Below are positions 35,196 through 44,630 of a stretch of 64,000 nt of DNA, piece by piece. The notes beneath the pieces are model-generated. The model was not told the DNA's origin. It saw only the letters and a list, made by a program, of their open reading frames with translations, and did no database searches. How positions within the stretch are numbered: position 1 is the stretch's first letter; every line of letters begins with the position of its first letter. Made by a program: the position numbers and the translations under genes. The stretch is from Gimesia chilikensis (GTDB taxonomy: Bacteria; Planctomycetota; Planctomycetia; Planctomycetales; Planctomycetaceae), in contig NZ_VTSR01000012.1 of assembly GCF_008329715.1 (NCBI RefSeq), positions 62,001 through 126,000 on the forward strand, given 5' to 3'.

Positions 35196-35359
35196 TGCGC
35201 CGCATCAAAGTCTGATTGTCACATCAGAAGCCAGTTTCTATAATCCGGGAACGGTCTGGCGTTGAGGGATCACTGCCGGACCGTTCCGCTTTCATTCCTG
35301 AGACGGGATGTGCTCTGCATGCTGTTTTTTCGATTACACCAATAGAGAAAGATTCTCCC

Positions 35360-36382
35360 ATGACACAAGCCTCATCGCGCCGTGACTTTCTAAAACAGAC
35401 CGCCGCCTTTTCGACAGGACTGGCCGTCTCCGGCTGGGCCGGTTCCCTGCTGGCCAACACCGCATTGAACCAGCCTCTGTTTAAGATCTCCCTGGCTCAA
35501 TGGTCGCTGCACCGGGCTCTGCGGGGGGGCAAACTGGACAACCTCGATTTTGCCAAAGTCACCAAAGAAGAGTTCGGTATCAATGCGGTCGAGTACGTGA
35601 ACCAGTTCTTCAAAGATAAAGCAGAAGACAAGAAATACCTGGCGGAAATGAACAAGCGGGCCGCCGACGTGGGCGTTAAGAACGTGCTGATCATGATCGA
35701 CGGGGAAGGTGCACTCGGTGATCCCGATGCCAAAAAACGGACCCAGGCGATTGAGAATCACCACAAGTGGGTCACTGCTGCCAAGACTCTGGGCTGTCAC
35801 TCCATCCGTGTGAATGCCCGCAGCAATGGCAGCTACGAAGAACAGCAGAAGCTGGCCGCCGATGGCCTGCGTCGTCTGACGGAATTCGCCAAAAAGTACG
35901 ACATCAACGTTCTGGTGGAAAACCACGGCGGATTGTCATCCAACGGTGCCTGGCTGGCCGGTGTGATGAAGATGGTCAACATGCCCGAATGTGGCACGTT
36001 GCCCGACTTCGGCAACTTCGTACTCGATCGTAAAACCGGCGAGCAGTACGATCGCTATAAAGGCGTTAAAGAACTGATGCCTTATGCCAAAGCCGTCAGT
36101 GCCAAAACACACGACTTTGATAAAGATGGCAACGAGATCAACACCGACTATGTGAAGATGATGCAGATCGTTCTGGACGCCGGCTATCACGGATACGTGG
36201 GCATCGAGTATGAAGGCAAGAAACTCGATGAGTACGCGGGCATCAAAGCCAGCAAGAAGCTGCTGCTCAAAGTTCGCGAAGAGCTGACTCCCGAGGAAAC
36301 TGCTGATCCCTGCTGTGGGCAGGAAGGGTACTATGTACCGCAGCGTCGTCGCATGTTCCGTCGGCGTCTGTTCCGCAGATAA
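35360..36382 (+). CDS. Tat-exported TIM-barrel sugar isomerase/epimerase-like protein
   Basis: A 340-residue protein. It opens with a twin-arginine signal ([21 protein letters not shown]), followed by a xylose-isomerase-like TIM barrel: [95 protein letters not shown], and [17 protein letters not shown]. Putative metal ligands Glu, Asp and His sit at strand ends. The substrate is unknown. The C-terminus is odd: [11 protein letters not shown] followed by a tail with ten arginines ([12 protein letters not shown]). ATG 35360 is required for the Tat motif; the open frame upstream is not coding. Confidence 0.87.
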   Translation: MTQASSRRDFLKQTAAFSTGLAVSGWAGSLLANTALNQPLFKISLAQWSLHRALRGGKLDNLDFAKVTKEEFGINAVEYVNQFFKDKAEDKKYLAEMNKRAADVGVKNVLIMIDGEGALGDPDAKKRTQAIENHHKWVTAAKTLGCHSIRVNARSNGSYEEQQKLAADGLRRLTEFAKKYDINVLVENHGGLSSNGAWLAGVMKMVNMPECGTLPDFGNFVLDRKTGEQYDRYKGVKELMPYAKAVSAKTHDFDKDGNEINTDYVKMMQIVLDAGYHGYVGIEYEGKKLDEYAGIKASKKLLLKVREELTPEETADPCCGQEGYYVPQRRRMFRRRLFRR

Positions 36383-36411
36383 GCGGAATCCGGACAGTCT
36401 GTCTACATAAA

Positions 36412-36449
36412 AAAACGCCCCAGTGTCCTGATGACAGCTGGGGCGTTTT
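36412..36449. terminator. Bidirectional rho-independent terminator
   Basis: A 12-bp stem (AAAACGCCCCAG 36412-36423 with CTGGGGCGTTTT 36438-36449) containing an inner TGTC/GACA extension. It lies between the convergent TIM-barrel and desaturase genes. Confidence 0.92.
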
Positions 36450-36463
36450 CGATTTCGTGATGA

Positions 36464-37510
36464 CTACGATGCGCGGTGAACTTTGGAGACATCGCGGTCG
36501 GAGAGAATCTCGCGTGCGACATCGGTGACAAAGTTGTCTGCGCCCAGCCATTTTTCCTTCTTCGGTGCGGGAGCACCCACGTTCATACCGACGCCCGGTT
36601 TCCAGAGGGCAGGGAGGGTATGCTTAATGGCTGACATGTAAGTCGTAAATACCGGGTACTTCGTATCGGGATTGTCCTGCTGATAGTTGTCCATTTTTTC
36701 AACCAGCTTGTTGTGGGCAATCTTGGGATGCCGGTGATGCGGCCCGTGAACGAAGATGTCAAAGTTAATGTAAGTGCAGATCCGGGTGATCAGACCATTG
36801 CCGATCACGGTCCGGGTGCCTAGCAGCGGATCGTAGCTCTTCATTCCCAGGTGCTCGGTGAATTTGCGGAAGGTCTGAATCACACTGGCCACCCAGTGAG
36901 GAATGACCCAGGCTACGATGAACGGACGCCAGAGCGAGAACCAGGCAATGGTTCCCAGGACGGCAGCCCAGAACACAGCCATCGCCGCGTATTCCAGACG
37001 CATGGTGCGAATGACTTTAGGGTTTTTCACCGGAGTATTTTTGCTGAAACAGAGCCGACTGTAGACGAAAGGTGACGTGAAGAACCCAAAGGGGAATTCC
37101 AGCCAGCAGAAGATGCGTCGGAATGTAAGTGAAGTTGTAGGATCGGAATACGGCCATAATTCCCAGTCACCGGGCTTATTCAGATAAGCGTGATGACGGA
37201 TATGGGCTTCCCGATAAGCGGTATATGAGACCAACAGTCCGGTGCCGATCGCGCGACCCAGCCAGACGCTGACCCAGGTTTTACCACAGATTCCCTGGTG
37301 AGATGTTTCATGGAAACAGCTCGACCAGCAGAACATGCTGTAGGCAGCAATGATCGTCCAGCCGACCTGGAAGTACCAGGCAGGGGAGGGCCATTGGAAT
37401 GCCAGCGCCATGATCGCGATGGATCCGAACAGTGAGTGTGAAAAACGGGGAGTTGTCGATTTTGTTTCGAGATCTTCGATCTCTTTAGCAGTGAAAAGAG
37501 TCACTGACAT
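36464..37510 (-). CDS. Fatty acid desaturase-family membrane di-iron protein
   Basis: A 348-residue membrane protein with the three histidine boxes of the desaturase/hydroxylase family: HETSH (67-71), HIRHH (103-107) and HGPHHRH (255-261). Hydrophobic segments flank them (about 28-65, 80-96, 172-205). These boxes bind a di-iron centre that inserts double bonds or hydroxyls with O2. The C-terminus is soluble. It could act on fatty acyl or carotenoid/sterol substrates; the sequence does not decide. AGGAGGT sits 9 bases before the start at 37510, an unusually good ribosome binding site. Preceding spacer holds no recognised gene. Confidence 0.88.
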   Translation of the reverse strand: MSVTLFTAKEIEDLETKSTTPRFSHSLFGSIAIMALAFQWPSPAWYFQVGWTIIAAYSMFCWSSCFHETSHQGICGKTWVSVWLGRAIGTGLLVSYTAYREAHIRHHAYLNKPGDWELWPYSDPTTSLTFRRIFCWLEFPFGFFTSPFVYSRLCFSKNTPVKNPKVIRTMRLEYAAMAVFWAAVLGTIAWFSLWRPFIVAWVIPHWVASVIQTFRKFTEHLGMKSYDPLLGTRTVIGNGLITRICTYINFDIFVHGPHHRHPKIAHNKLVEKMDNYQQDNPDTKYPVFTTYMSAIKHTLPALWKPGVGMNVGAPAPKKEKWLGADNFVTDVAREILSDRDVSKVHRAS

Positions 37511-37832
37511 CGCACGTACCTCCTGGTTGTGCTCAGACTTTCAAAACGGTTCGTTTAAATACGTATCGGAAAGTTGAGCTTGTGCCACATCAGGTGAGTT
37601 GCAACTTTTAGACCAGATAATCAGGAGCTGCAGCAGTTTTTACCCAGCCTGCTTATCTTTCCGACACATTAAGGATATGTCGCGAAAGAACGTGTTGCAT
37701 AAAAGAATCACCAGACAAATGGCACAACCTGGATAACATTGATAAATTGTATCGATTAGATAATTTATATCAGTTACCCCAGGCGCTGACCAGAAAAATT
37801 TTGCAAATCGGACCAGAAATGTATTCCGGCGT
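37511..37832. other. AT-rich intergenic region
   Basis: These 322 bases lie between the desaturase and sulfatase genes, both on the minus strand. The part near 37730-37800 is AT-rich (TAAATTGTATCGATTAGATAATTTATATC). No gene and no confident promoter or terminator was recognised. Confidence 0.4.
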
Positions 37833-39317
37833 TCACTTCTTTTTCTGTTCTGGCAGGTAGAGGTAGGTCTTGGGGAAGAGTTTTTGTGTCATCAGTACAG
37901 TTTTAGACTGACCGCCATTCCAGATATCCCACTTAGGATCGGCATAGCGGGCGAAAAACTGATCGAGCTGCTGTTTCAACGCGTCTTTTTTCTGCTTGTA
38001 CTGGACGTCATCGATCAGGTTATTATGTTCTTTGGGATCCTGGGTCAGGTGATAGAGTTCGTTGGGTGATTCGTGATATCGTTCGATGAGCTTCCACTCT
38101 GGTGTCCGAACGGCCCGCACGTTTTCGAATTCATAGAAGACTCCTTCCTTCCAGGGAATCTGTTTCCCCTTGAGTACGGGTGCAAAATTGCGTCCGGGGC
38201 GGGCTGGCTTGGCCGGAATTTTATCCGCGAGACCGAGGTAGTTGAGCAGAGTCGGATATACATCGTAATTGGCGACCATCATCTTCTGCCGGGCTCCCTC
38301 CACGATCTGTCCAGGCTGAGAGAAGATCAGCGGAATCGTCAGCGTCCAGTCAAAGGCCGTTAAGGGGCGGGTATGATCGCCCATGCCCCAGTAGCCACTA
38401 TGGCCGCCGGAAAGCCCCTGGTCGGCTGTGAAAATAACCAGCGTATTTTCACGGAGACCAAGCTCTTTGAGTGTCTGCATGATTTGCCCGACACCATCAT
38501 CCACGCCTGAGACTTCCGCGGCATATTTACGAATGATGCCAAGGTCTCCGATCCAGTCTCCGTAGTTGAAGTTCCAGGGCTGCGCTTTTTCACGCGGGAA
38601 GGAGGGGAAGGTCAGCTGTTCGTATTCTTCCTTGAAGCGGTTTTTAATCGGCTCTTTCATCGCGGAACCCAGTCCATAGGGGCCGTTGTACGCCAGGAAC
38701 AGGAAGAAAGGTTTATCCTGATTCTGTTTGATGAACTTGATGCCGTGCTGCGTCCAGAGATCGGTCAGGTAGGTCGGTTCTTTGTGAATCTTCTCGTCTT
38801 CGATCACTTCCTGATCATAGAATCCGGAACTTGCGCCATGGGGCTTGGTGATCCAGTAAGAAAAACCTTCCTGGGGGTAGAGGTTATCTCCCAGATGCCA
38901 TTTGCCCGAGAGTCCACAGACATAGCCGGCGTCATGCAGGATCTGGGGAATCGTCTGAAATTCCTCCAGTGTATTGTAGGAATCGGGACCGGTCTGGATG
39001 CGTGGCCTGAGATAACAGTGCACGCCATGCTGACAAGGCATCAGTCCGGTAAGGAAGGTTGCCCGCGTAGGCGAACAGACCGCGTTGTTGGCGAAGGCCC
39101 GCGTAAACAGCGTGCCTTCCTGAGCCAGCTGATCAATGTGCGGCGTTTTGATGTCTTTGTTGCCGTAACAACCCAGTGTCCATTCCCCGTGATTGTCGGT
39201 CATGATGATCACGACGTTGGGGCGTTTCTGTTCTGCCGCCTGCAGGCAACCGGCACTTACCAGCGCGACCACAGCGATCAGACAATGCACGACAGAAGTA
39301 ATACAGAAGCGTGACAT
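37833..39317 (-). CDS. Exported formylglycine-type sulfatase
   Basis: A 494-residue sulfatase. A signal peptide with a possible lipobox (VALVSAGC at 17-24; an AxA-like site follows) exports it. The metal site starts NVVIIMTDNHGEWTLGCYG, and Cys81 in NAVCSPTRATFLTG is the CxPxR motif modified to formylglycine by a maturation enzyme. Further conserved parts: GLSGKWHLGD, FFLFLAYNGPYGLG, TLVIFTADQGLSGGHSGYWG. The C-terminal region (VFYEFENVRAVRTPEWKLIERY) is the substrate subdomain. Planctomycetes use many sulfatases on marine polysaccharides; the substrate is unknown. ATG 39317 follows a GGAAGG site; upstream open frame is not coding. Confidence 0.93.
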   Translation of the reverse strand: MSRFCITSVVHCLIAVVALVSAGCLQAAEQKRPNVVIIMTDNHGEWTLGCYGNKDIKTPHIDQLAQEGTLFTRAFANNAVCSPTRATFLTGLMPCQHGVHCYLRPRIQTGPDSYNTLEEFQTIPQILHDAGYVCGLSGKWHLGDNLYPQEGFSYWITKPHGASSGFYDQEVIEDEKIHKEPTYLTDLWTQHGIKFIKQNQDKPFFLFLAYNGPYGLGSAMKEPIKNRFKEEYEQLTFPSFPREKAQPWNFNYGDWIGDLGIIRKYAAEVSGVDDGVGQIMQTLKELGLRENTLVIFTADQGLSGGHSGYWGMGDHTRPLTAFDWTLTIPLIFSQPGQIVEGARQKMMVANYDVYPTLLNYLGLADKIPAKPARPGRNFAPVLKGKQIPWKEGVFYEFENVRAVRTPEWKLIERYHESPNELYHLTQDPKEHNNLIDDVQYKQKKDALKQQLDQFFARYADPKWDIWNGGQSKTVLMTQKLFPKTYLYLPEQKKK

Positions 39318-39452
39318 GAGCAGAACCTTCCGGGATGAAAACAGAAAAACGCTGCCAGGTTGAGCTCTTTCAGCATGCCGCATTCGATTCTGTTTTGCAA
39401 GGCGCCTGCCTGGTGGCGACCGATTTCAGAGGATCTGTCGACCAGCGTCGCA

Positions 39453-39686
39453 TCAATAATGCGGCGGCTTCTCCTGGAGGGGATCCCGACCTTCGTCCTC
39501 CTCTTCGAGCGTCCCGATGCGGTTATCCAGTAACTTCATGGATCGACTCAGCTTGTCCAACACATCATTCTGATGCAGGATCGCCGTGTTCAATTGCTCA
39601 ACATCGTGCTGCAGGTGCATCAGCACTGATTCAATCTGGTTCAGGCGGGAAGAGACTTCTTCCAGGGGAGAAGCTGATTCACTCAT
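39453..39686 (-). CDS. slyX: SlyX-family small coiled-coil protein
   Basis: A 77-residue coiled coil: LEEVSSRLNQIESVLMHLQHDV, LNTAILHQNDVLDKLSRSMKLL and RIGTLEEEDEGRDPLQEKPPHY. The heptad pattern and the PPHY C-terminus are the hallmarks of SlyX. The function of SlyX is not established. It is 135 bases upstream of the sulfatase gene on the same strand and divergent from the esterase-like gene. Confidence 0.85.
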   Translation of the reverse strand: MSESASPLEEVSSRLNQIESVLMHLQHDVEQLNTAILHQNDVLDKLSRSMKLLDNRIGTLEEEDEGRDPLQEKPPHY

Positions 39687-39799
39687 GGGACTTTGATCTT
39701 TCGGGAAAGCGGCTTTTCAGCAGGGTCCAGCCGGTTATGATGTAGGGAGATTTTATTCGCACACGGTCCACTTTGAAACAGGCTCAGGTCAGATTCATC

Positions 39800-41344
39800 A
39801 TGATTCCCGTATTTCGACTTCGCTTGCTGACGTTGTCCCTTCTGTTCACGCTGTTTCAGGCCTTGCCTGCAGAGGCAGCTCAGCAGCGGTTTGAGGTCCA
39901 GTTTACGGAGGCCGTCCATCCACAGCCGTTTACGGGCCGCGTCTATCTGTTCTTCACCCGCTCCGGTCGTGAGCCCCGGCTGGGTCCTTCGTGGTTTAAT
40001 CCGGAGTCCTTCGTGGCGCGGGATGTTACCAACTGGAAGCCGGGCGAGCGGCTTGAATTTTCTGCCGAGACTCCCGGTCTGCTCTCTTATCCAGACCCGT
40101 ATGCGGACATGAATCTGAACGGTTATCAGGTGCAGGCGGTCGCACGTTTCAATGCAGGAGAGCCGAAGATAGGCACCGGTCCGGGCAACGGCTATAGCCA
40201 GGTTCTCAATGTGCCCTCCGTGGTCTCGACTCAGCCGCCGCTGTTAACCATCGATTCACTGGTACCCGCGAAACCGTTTCCCGAAACCCGCTGGAGTAAA
40301 CAGATCCGGGTTCGTTCTGGACTGCTTTCGAAATTTCATGGTCGCGAGACATTTCTGGAAGCCTCGGTCTTACTGCCACAAAGTTATTACAGCCAGCCGC
40401 AGCGGAAATATCCCGCCATCTATTCCATCCCCGGGTTTGGCGGCGATCACATGCGGGGAATCCGGAATGAACCGATTACCGAACAGAATGAGCAGGGGGT
40501 TGAGTTTCTGCGGGTGCAGTTGAATCCCCAGTGCCAGTGGGGCCATCACGTGTTTGCCGATTCGGCCACCAATGGTCCGGTGGGCAAAGCCTTCACGACT
40601 GAGTTCCTGCCGGCACTGGAAAAGTCTTTCCGGGCGATCCCTCATCCTTGGGCGCGGTTCCTCACCGGTCATTCCTCGGGAGGCTGGTCTTCGCTATGGC
40701 TGCAGGTTACTTATCCCGATCAGTTTGGCGGAACCTGGAGTACCGCTCCCGACCCGGTCGACTTTCGCGACTTTCAGCTGATCAATATCTACGAAACGGA
40801 CAGCAACGTCTATCGTGATGCGAATGGCCGACCACGGCCATTGGGGCGTCGCGGCGGGAAACCGATCCTCTGGTTTGAACCATTCGCGAAAATGGAACAG
40901 GTGCTCGGTTACGGCGGTCAGCTAAGAAGCTTTGAAGCTGTCTTTTCCCCGCGTGGCGCTGACGGCAGGCCACTGAAACTGTATGACCGGGAGACGGGAA
41001 AGATCGATCCCCGGGTTGCCGAAACCTGGAAAGCATATGATATTCGACTGATCCTGGAGGAAAACTGGGAAAATCTGGGCCCGCAACTGGCGGGTAAGAT
41101 CCATGTCTTCATGGGTGAGGAAGATACGTTTTACCTGACGGGAGCCGCGGTGCTGCTCAAACACTCGCTCGATAAACTGAATCAGCAAGTTGACGCGCAG
41201 TCGGTTGTAGAAATTCATCCGGGTAAAGATCACTCGACGCTGATGACCCGGGAACTGGTGATGCGTATTCGCCGCGAGATGGTGCAGACGTTCCTCGCGC
41301 ATCGGGCAGAGATCGAATCCGAGCTGAAAACAGAGTCCCGGTAA
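39800..41344 (+). CDS. Exported putative esterase (alpha/beta hydrolase)
   Basis: A 514-residue protein. The N-terminus (IPVFRLRLLTLSLLFTLFQALPAEAAQ) is a signal peptide. An N-terminal beta domain of about 160 residues with RFEVQFTEAVHPQPFTGRVY precedes an alpha/beta hydrolase: YPAIYSIPGFGGDHMRGI, then the nucleophile elbow RFLTGHSSGGWSSLWLQ (GHSSGG), TWSTAPDPVDFRDFQ, VFMGEEDTFYLTGAA (acid) and IHPGKDHSTLM (His). The arrangement resembles the esterase-D-like family. The start is ATG 39800; a TTG at 39773 is in frame. Convergent with the ThiF-like gene with only 12 bases between. Confidence 0.82.
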   Translation: MIPVFRLRLLTLSLLFTLFQALPAEAAQQRFEVQFTEAVHPQPFTGRVYLFFTRSGREPRLGPSWFNPESFVARDVTNWKPGERLEFSAETPGLLSYPDPYADMNLNGYQVQAVARFNAGEPKIGTGPGNGYSQVLNVPSVVSTQPPLLTIDSLVPAKPFPETRWSKQIRVRSGLLSKFHGRETFLEASVLLPQSYYSQPQRKYPAIYSIPGFGGDHMRGIRNEPITEQNEQGVEFLRVQLNPQCQWGHHVFADSATNGPVGKAFTTEFLPALEKSFRAIPHPWARFLTGHSSGGWSSLWLQVTYPDQFGGTWSTAPDPVDFRDFQLINIYETDSNVYRDANGRPRPLGRRGGKPILWFEPFAKMEQVLGYGGQLRSFEAVFSPRGADGRPLKLYDRETGKIDPRVAETWKAYDIRLILEENWENLGPQLAGKIHVFMGEEDTFYLTGAAVLLKHSLDKLNQQVDAQSVVEIHPGKDHSTLMTRELVMRIRREMVQTFLAHRAEIESELKTESR

Positions 41345-41356
41345 ACCGGGCTTCGG

Positions 41357-42397
41357 TCAGCTGCCGATATAGCGGGCGTAGACCGTTTTAGCGACCGCGG
41401 GATCGTCGGTCCCTTTAATGATCGCGCGTCCGTCGCGGAACAGGCTGATTTCGTAGTCGGGGTTTTTCAGATTCAATCGCAGCAGATAAGGATTGAAGTC
41501 GACCTCACCGGAGTGCTTCAGTTTTTCTGCCAGATCTTCAAAGACAATCTTACCTTTATCGGCGGGAGCGACCTGTACGGCGTTACGACCACAGAGCCGC
41601 GTGGTACGTGAACCCTGTTCCCCTTTCAACCAGATGCGTTCCCCCTGGTGACAGGCTTTGCAGCCCGATTTTTCTCTGAGGTCCGCGACGCTCATCTGTC
41701 GATATGAGCCTTCCCAGATATCGACCACGGTGAGTACCGGTTTGATGAGATCTTCTTTCCCGGCGAGCAGCTTGATCGCATCGACGGCTTCCAGGGAAGC
41801 GATCACATTGACCGTGGGTCCCAGAATTCCCGCGGTGTCGCAGGTTTCGGTGCTGCCCGGTTCGGGAGCCGTATCGATCAGACAACGCAGGCAGGCGGTC
41901 TTACCGGGCAGAATGGTCATCGTCTGACCGGTACTGCCGATACAGCCGCAGTAGATCCAAGGGATGCCCAGTTCCAGTGAGACATCATTGATCAGATACC
42001 GGACTTCGAAGTTATCGGTGCCGTCCAGGATCAGGTCGACGTCTTTAGCGAGGGACAGGATATTGGTATGGTCGATGTCGGCGACAATCGGCTCGATGTT
42101 GACGGTGCTGTTGATCTTCTTCAGTTTTTCAGCAGCTGCGATTGCCTTGGGCAGTTTGGCTGCGACGTCCGACTCATCAAACAAAACCTGCCGCTGCAGG
42201 TTGCTGATCTCGACAAAATCGCGGTCGACAATTTTGATCTGTCCCACACCTGCACGAACCAGTGTTTCCGCGAGTACGGTTCCCAGCGCACCACATCCAC
42301 ATAACAAGACGCGGCCCTGCATCAGGTTCGTCTGCCCCGCTTCGCCCAGTTCAGAAAAGAGGACCTGACGACTGTAACGTTCCAATTCCGGTTTCAT
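41357..42397 (-). CDS. ThiF/MoeB-type adenylyltransferase with C-terminal extension
   Basis: A 346-residue E1-like enzyme: RYSRQVLFSELGEAGQ, the ATP loop VLLCGCGALGTVLAETL with FVEISNLQRQVLF, DLILDGTDNFEVRYLIND, and GCIGSTGQTMTILP. A zinc site is formed by ACLRCLID and later CKACHQGE. These enzymes adenylate the C-terminal Gly-Gly of ThiS or MoaD sulphur carriers, or related small modifiers. After about residue 245 there is an additional region of about 100 residues (CGRNAVQVAPADKGKIVFED, DYEISLFRDGRAIIKGTDDP) found in planctomycete homologues. No carrier gene is adjacent, so thiamine or molybdopterin role cannot be chosen. Confidence 0.88.
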   Translation of the reverse strand: MKPELERYSRQVLFSELGEAGQTNLMQGRVLLCGCGALGTVLAETLVRAGVGQIKIVDRDFVEISNLQRQVLFDESDVAAKLPKAIAAAEKLKKINSTVNIEPIVADIDHTNILSLAKDVDLILDGTDNFEVRYLINDVSLELGIPWIYCGCIGSTGQTMTILPGKTACLRCLIDTAPEPGSTETCDTAGILGPTVNVIASLEAVDAIKLLAGKEDLIKPVLTVVDIWEGSYRQMSVADLREKSGCKACHQGERIWLKGEQGSRTTRLCGRNAVQVAPADKGKIVFEDLAEKLKHSGEVDFNPYLLRLNLKNPDYEISLFRDGRAIIKGTDDPAVAKTVYARYIGS

Positions 42398-42502
42398 GCT
42401 TGCTGACTGCCCGTATGCTGAATGAAGTATTTCCTGAGTCCTTATTCTAGCATTCTATGCCGGGGAAAACAGGGGCGGCGGCAATCCTCCGGTGGTAAAA
42501 CA

Positions 42503-42533
42503 ACGAACCCCGCTACCTTCGCAGCGGGGTTCG
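42503..42533 (-). terminator. Rho-independent terminator
   Basis: ACGAACCCCGCT (42503-42514) pairs with AGCGGGGTTCGT (42522-42533), a perfect 12-bp stem with a 7-base loop; on the minus strand it is followed by TGTTTT. It serves the gene ending at 42566. Confidence 0.88.
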
Positions 42534-42565
42534 TCTCTTCCTGCTTCAATTTTTCAACACGGTGC

Positions 42566-43645
42566 CTAGTCGACACTGATCTCCTGCAGCAGTGACACAA
42601 ATTGTGGTTTGATCAACTGCTGGTCGGTTTCAGCCCAACCCTTGGAGGCGACGTTGACGGTGATCTTCGGTTTGATCCAGGTGGTCGGCCCCTTGGTTTT
42701 GACTTTGACGAACGGTGCAAACTGCTCCAGTCTGGGCAGTCGCTGCTGCCATTCTTCCAGAACGTCTGCTGGAATGTCGGTCGCGTTGAGCTTACCGGCA
42801 TAGGTCAGTTTTTTATTAAACGAGGACGCCAGCAGGACTGTATCGATCCGTCCGTCAGACAGGGTCGTGTAACCGACCAGCAGACAGTCGAACTCGGGCA
42901 GTTTTCCTGTGGTCCCCTCTTCTTCGGGAAGCATTTCCTTGCCTGCTTCTTCGGTTCCACCAGCAAAGTCATTCAGCGCGTCTTCGAGGTTTTCAGCCCC
43001 ATCACCCTCGTGCTGCTTAGCCTGATCAACGATGGTAGAGACGAGGTTCACGTTGGCGGTCTTACGCACTCCCCAGTCGTCAAACAGGGAATCGAATTCA
43101 AATCCACCTACAATCGCAAAGGCCCCGACGGTCAGTGTCAGTCCCCAGACCGCCATGTCGAGTTTCCAGGCTCCTTCGGGGAATCGGCTGATGGTCGGTC
43201 GCCAGATTTTGAACGGGTTCAGAACGATACTCAAGATCCCGAATTCTGCTGATTTGGAAACCGCATACAGATAGGCGATAAATTGTCCGATCAGGAACAT
43301 CAGCGCTCCTGCACTCGCCTGGGTCAGAGTCCACAGGCAGAGTTCTGCCGGATTCTGGGTGAGGAACCGCCCTGCGATACTCAGTCCGATGGAACCGATG
43401 ACTCCCAGTCCCAGGACCCAGGCCCATTCGGGAATCAACTCCCAGATGGTCTGCGGCTGAGGTTTTTGCTCGACGCCAGCCTGCAGATCGGGCTGTCCGA
43501 CACATTTACCTAACGCGGGATAATAGCCGCATTTCGGACACCAGGAAGAGAGTCCCCAGGGTTCGTGCGTACCACATTCGGAGCAGGTTGGCTGTGAATG
43601 AGTCGCTTGAGACCCCTCCAGTAACTGATGCTGTTGCGAGTTCAT
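42566..43645 (-). CDS. Hypothetical membrane protein with N-terminal zinc ribbon
   Basis: A 359-residue protein. Residues 20-40 hold a zinc ribbon (PTCSECGTHE...WCPKCGYYPALGKC). Four hydrophobic segments follow (about 75-92, 104-122, 124-130 extended, 168-185). The C-terminal half is soluble: a low-complexity acidic stretch (GDGAENLEDALNDFAGGTEE), then a beta-rich domain with EFDCLLVGYTTLSDGRIDTVLLASSF and GPTTWIKPKITVNVASKGW. No known family. The stop is followed by a strong terminator, so it ends a transcription unit. Zinc ribbon plus membrane segments is a common layout in planctomycete proteins of unknown role. Confidence 0.6.
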   Translation of the reverse strand: MNSQQHQLLEGSQATHSQPTCSECGTHEPWGLSSWCPKCGYYPALGKCVGQPDLQAGVEQKPQPQTIWELIPEWAWVLGLGVIGSIGLSIAGRFLTQNPAELCLWTLTQASAGALMFLIGQFIAYLYAVSKSAEFGILSIVLNPFKIWRPTISRFPEGAWKLDMAVWGLTLTVGAFAIVGGFEFDSLFDDWGVRKTANVNLVSTIVDQAKQHEGDGAENLEDALNDFAGGTEEAGKEMLPEEEGTTGKLPEFDCLLVGYTTLSDGRIDTVLLASSFNKKLTYAGKLNATDIPADVLEEWQQRLPRLEQFAPFVKVKTKGPTTWIKPKITVNVASKGWAETDQQLIKPQFVSLLQEISVD

Positions 43646-43858
43646 ATCTGATTCGGCCCTGTTTTCTGTTGGCGTAGATTGGCGGTAGATTGAGACAAAT
43701 GGTTTCAGTCACCGTGAACTCTAGCTCACAAAAAACGACATCTGTGAAATTGGATATGTATAAAAAACATCGGTTCGGCGGAATTGGGTGGTTCAAATTC
43801 CACAGGACCTGAATAATCGTTGCAGTCCGACATCAGGTCATTCCCATCAGACGTAAAA

Positions 43859-43888
43859 AAACCGACGCCTTCGAAAAGACGCCGGTTT
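43859..43888 (-). terminator. Rho-independent terminator with UUCG loop
   Basis: On the minus strand AAACCGGCGTCTT-TTCG-AAGGCGTCGGTTT forms a 13-bp stem with two G-U pairs and a UUCG tetraloop, followed by a T run. It terminates the FKBP gene that ends at 43929. A second hairpin, CCTGTTT/AAACAGG, lies between the stop and this one. Confidence 0.85.
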
Positions 43889-43928
43889 GATATTTCATAC
43901 ACCCTGTTTATGAAACAGGCGAATCTGC

Positions 43929-44630
43929 TTAGTTTACTTTCAGCAGTTCGATATCGAAGATGAGAACTTCGTTGGGTCCGATATCAGGTCCCGATCCCCG
44001 CTCGCCGTAAGCCAGATCACTGGGGATGAAGAGCTGCCATTTGTCGCCTTCTTTCATCAGCTGCAGTGCCTCTGTCCAGCCACCGATCACACCGTTAACG
44101 GGGAATGTTGCTGGCTGATTGCGCTTGTAAGAGCTGTCGAACTCGGTGCCGTCAATCAGGGTGCCTCGATAATGGGTTGTCACACGATCGTCGAGTTTCG
44201 GAGTTTTGCCGGAACCGGATTTGATCACTTTGTACTGCAGACCACTCTTAGTCGTTTTGACGCCTTCTTTCTTGGCGTTATCGGCCAGGAACTTCTTACC
44301 CTTGGCTACGTTTTCCTGTGCTGCTTTCTGCATTTTGGCCTGAGCGTCTTTCTGCAGCTGCTGCTGGAATGCGAGCAGGGTGGCCCGAATTTCGTCTTCG
44401 GTCATCTGTGGTTTCTGCTTGGTCATGGCATCCATGATGCCTTTTGCCAGAACCTGGGGATCCAGATCCAGGTTATCCCGCATGAGATTCTGACCGAGAT
44501 TGTATCCAATACCGTAGCTGACTTTCTGCTTCTGATCTTTCAGCTGGGATTTTTCATTTTGAGCTTGCGCCAGAGACGCGCATCCGAAGAACGCAATACA
44601 GAGACAGGCAGTAAGATGCCATTTTGACAT
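43929..44630 (-). CDS. fkpA: FKBP-type peptidyl-prolyl isomerase (FkpA/Mip type)
   Basis: A 233-residue periplasmic isomerase. A signal peptide (CLCIAFFGCASLAQAQ) leads to an N-terminal helical dimerisation domain (SQLKDQKQKVSYGIGYNLGQ, KGIMDAMTKQKPQMTEDEI) and a C-terminal FKBP domain: TTKSGLQYKVIKSGSGKTPKL, VTTHYRGTLIDGTEFDSSY, FPVNGVIGGWTEALQLMKEG, IPSDLAYGERGSG and VLIFDIELLKV. This is the FkpA/Mip architecture, assisting folding of exported proteins. ATG 44630 has a GAAAGG site. A UUCG-capped terminator follows the gene. Confidence 0.93.
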   Translation of the reverse strand: MSKWHLTACLCIAFFGCASLAQAQNEKSQLKDQKQKVSYGIGYNLGQNLMRDNLDLDPQVLAKGIMDAMTKQKPQMTEDEIRATLLAFQQQLQKDAQAKMQKAAQENVAKGKKFLADNAKKEGVKTTKSGLQYKVIKSGSGKTPKLDDRVTTHYRGTLIDGTEFDSSYKRNQPATFPVNGVIGGWTEALQLMKEGDKWQLFIPSDLAYGERGSGPDIGPNEVLIFDIELLKVN

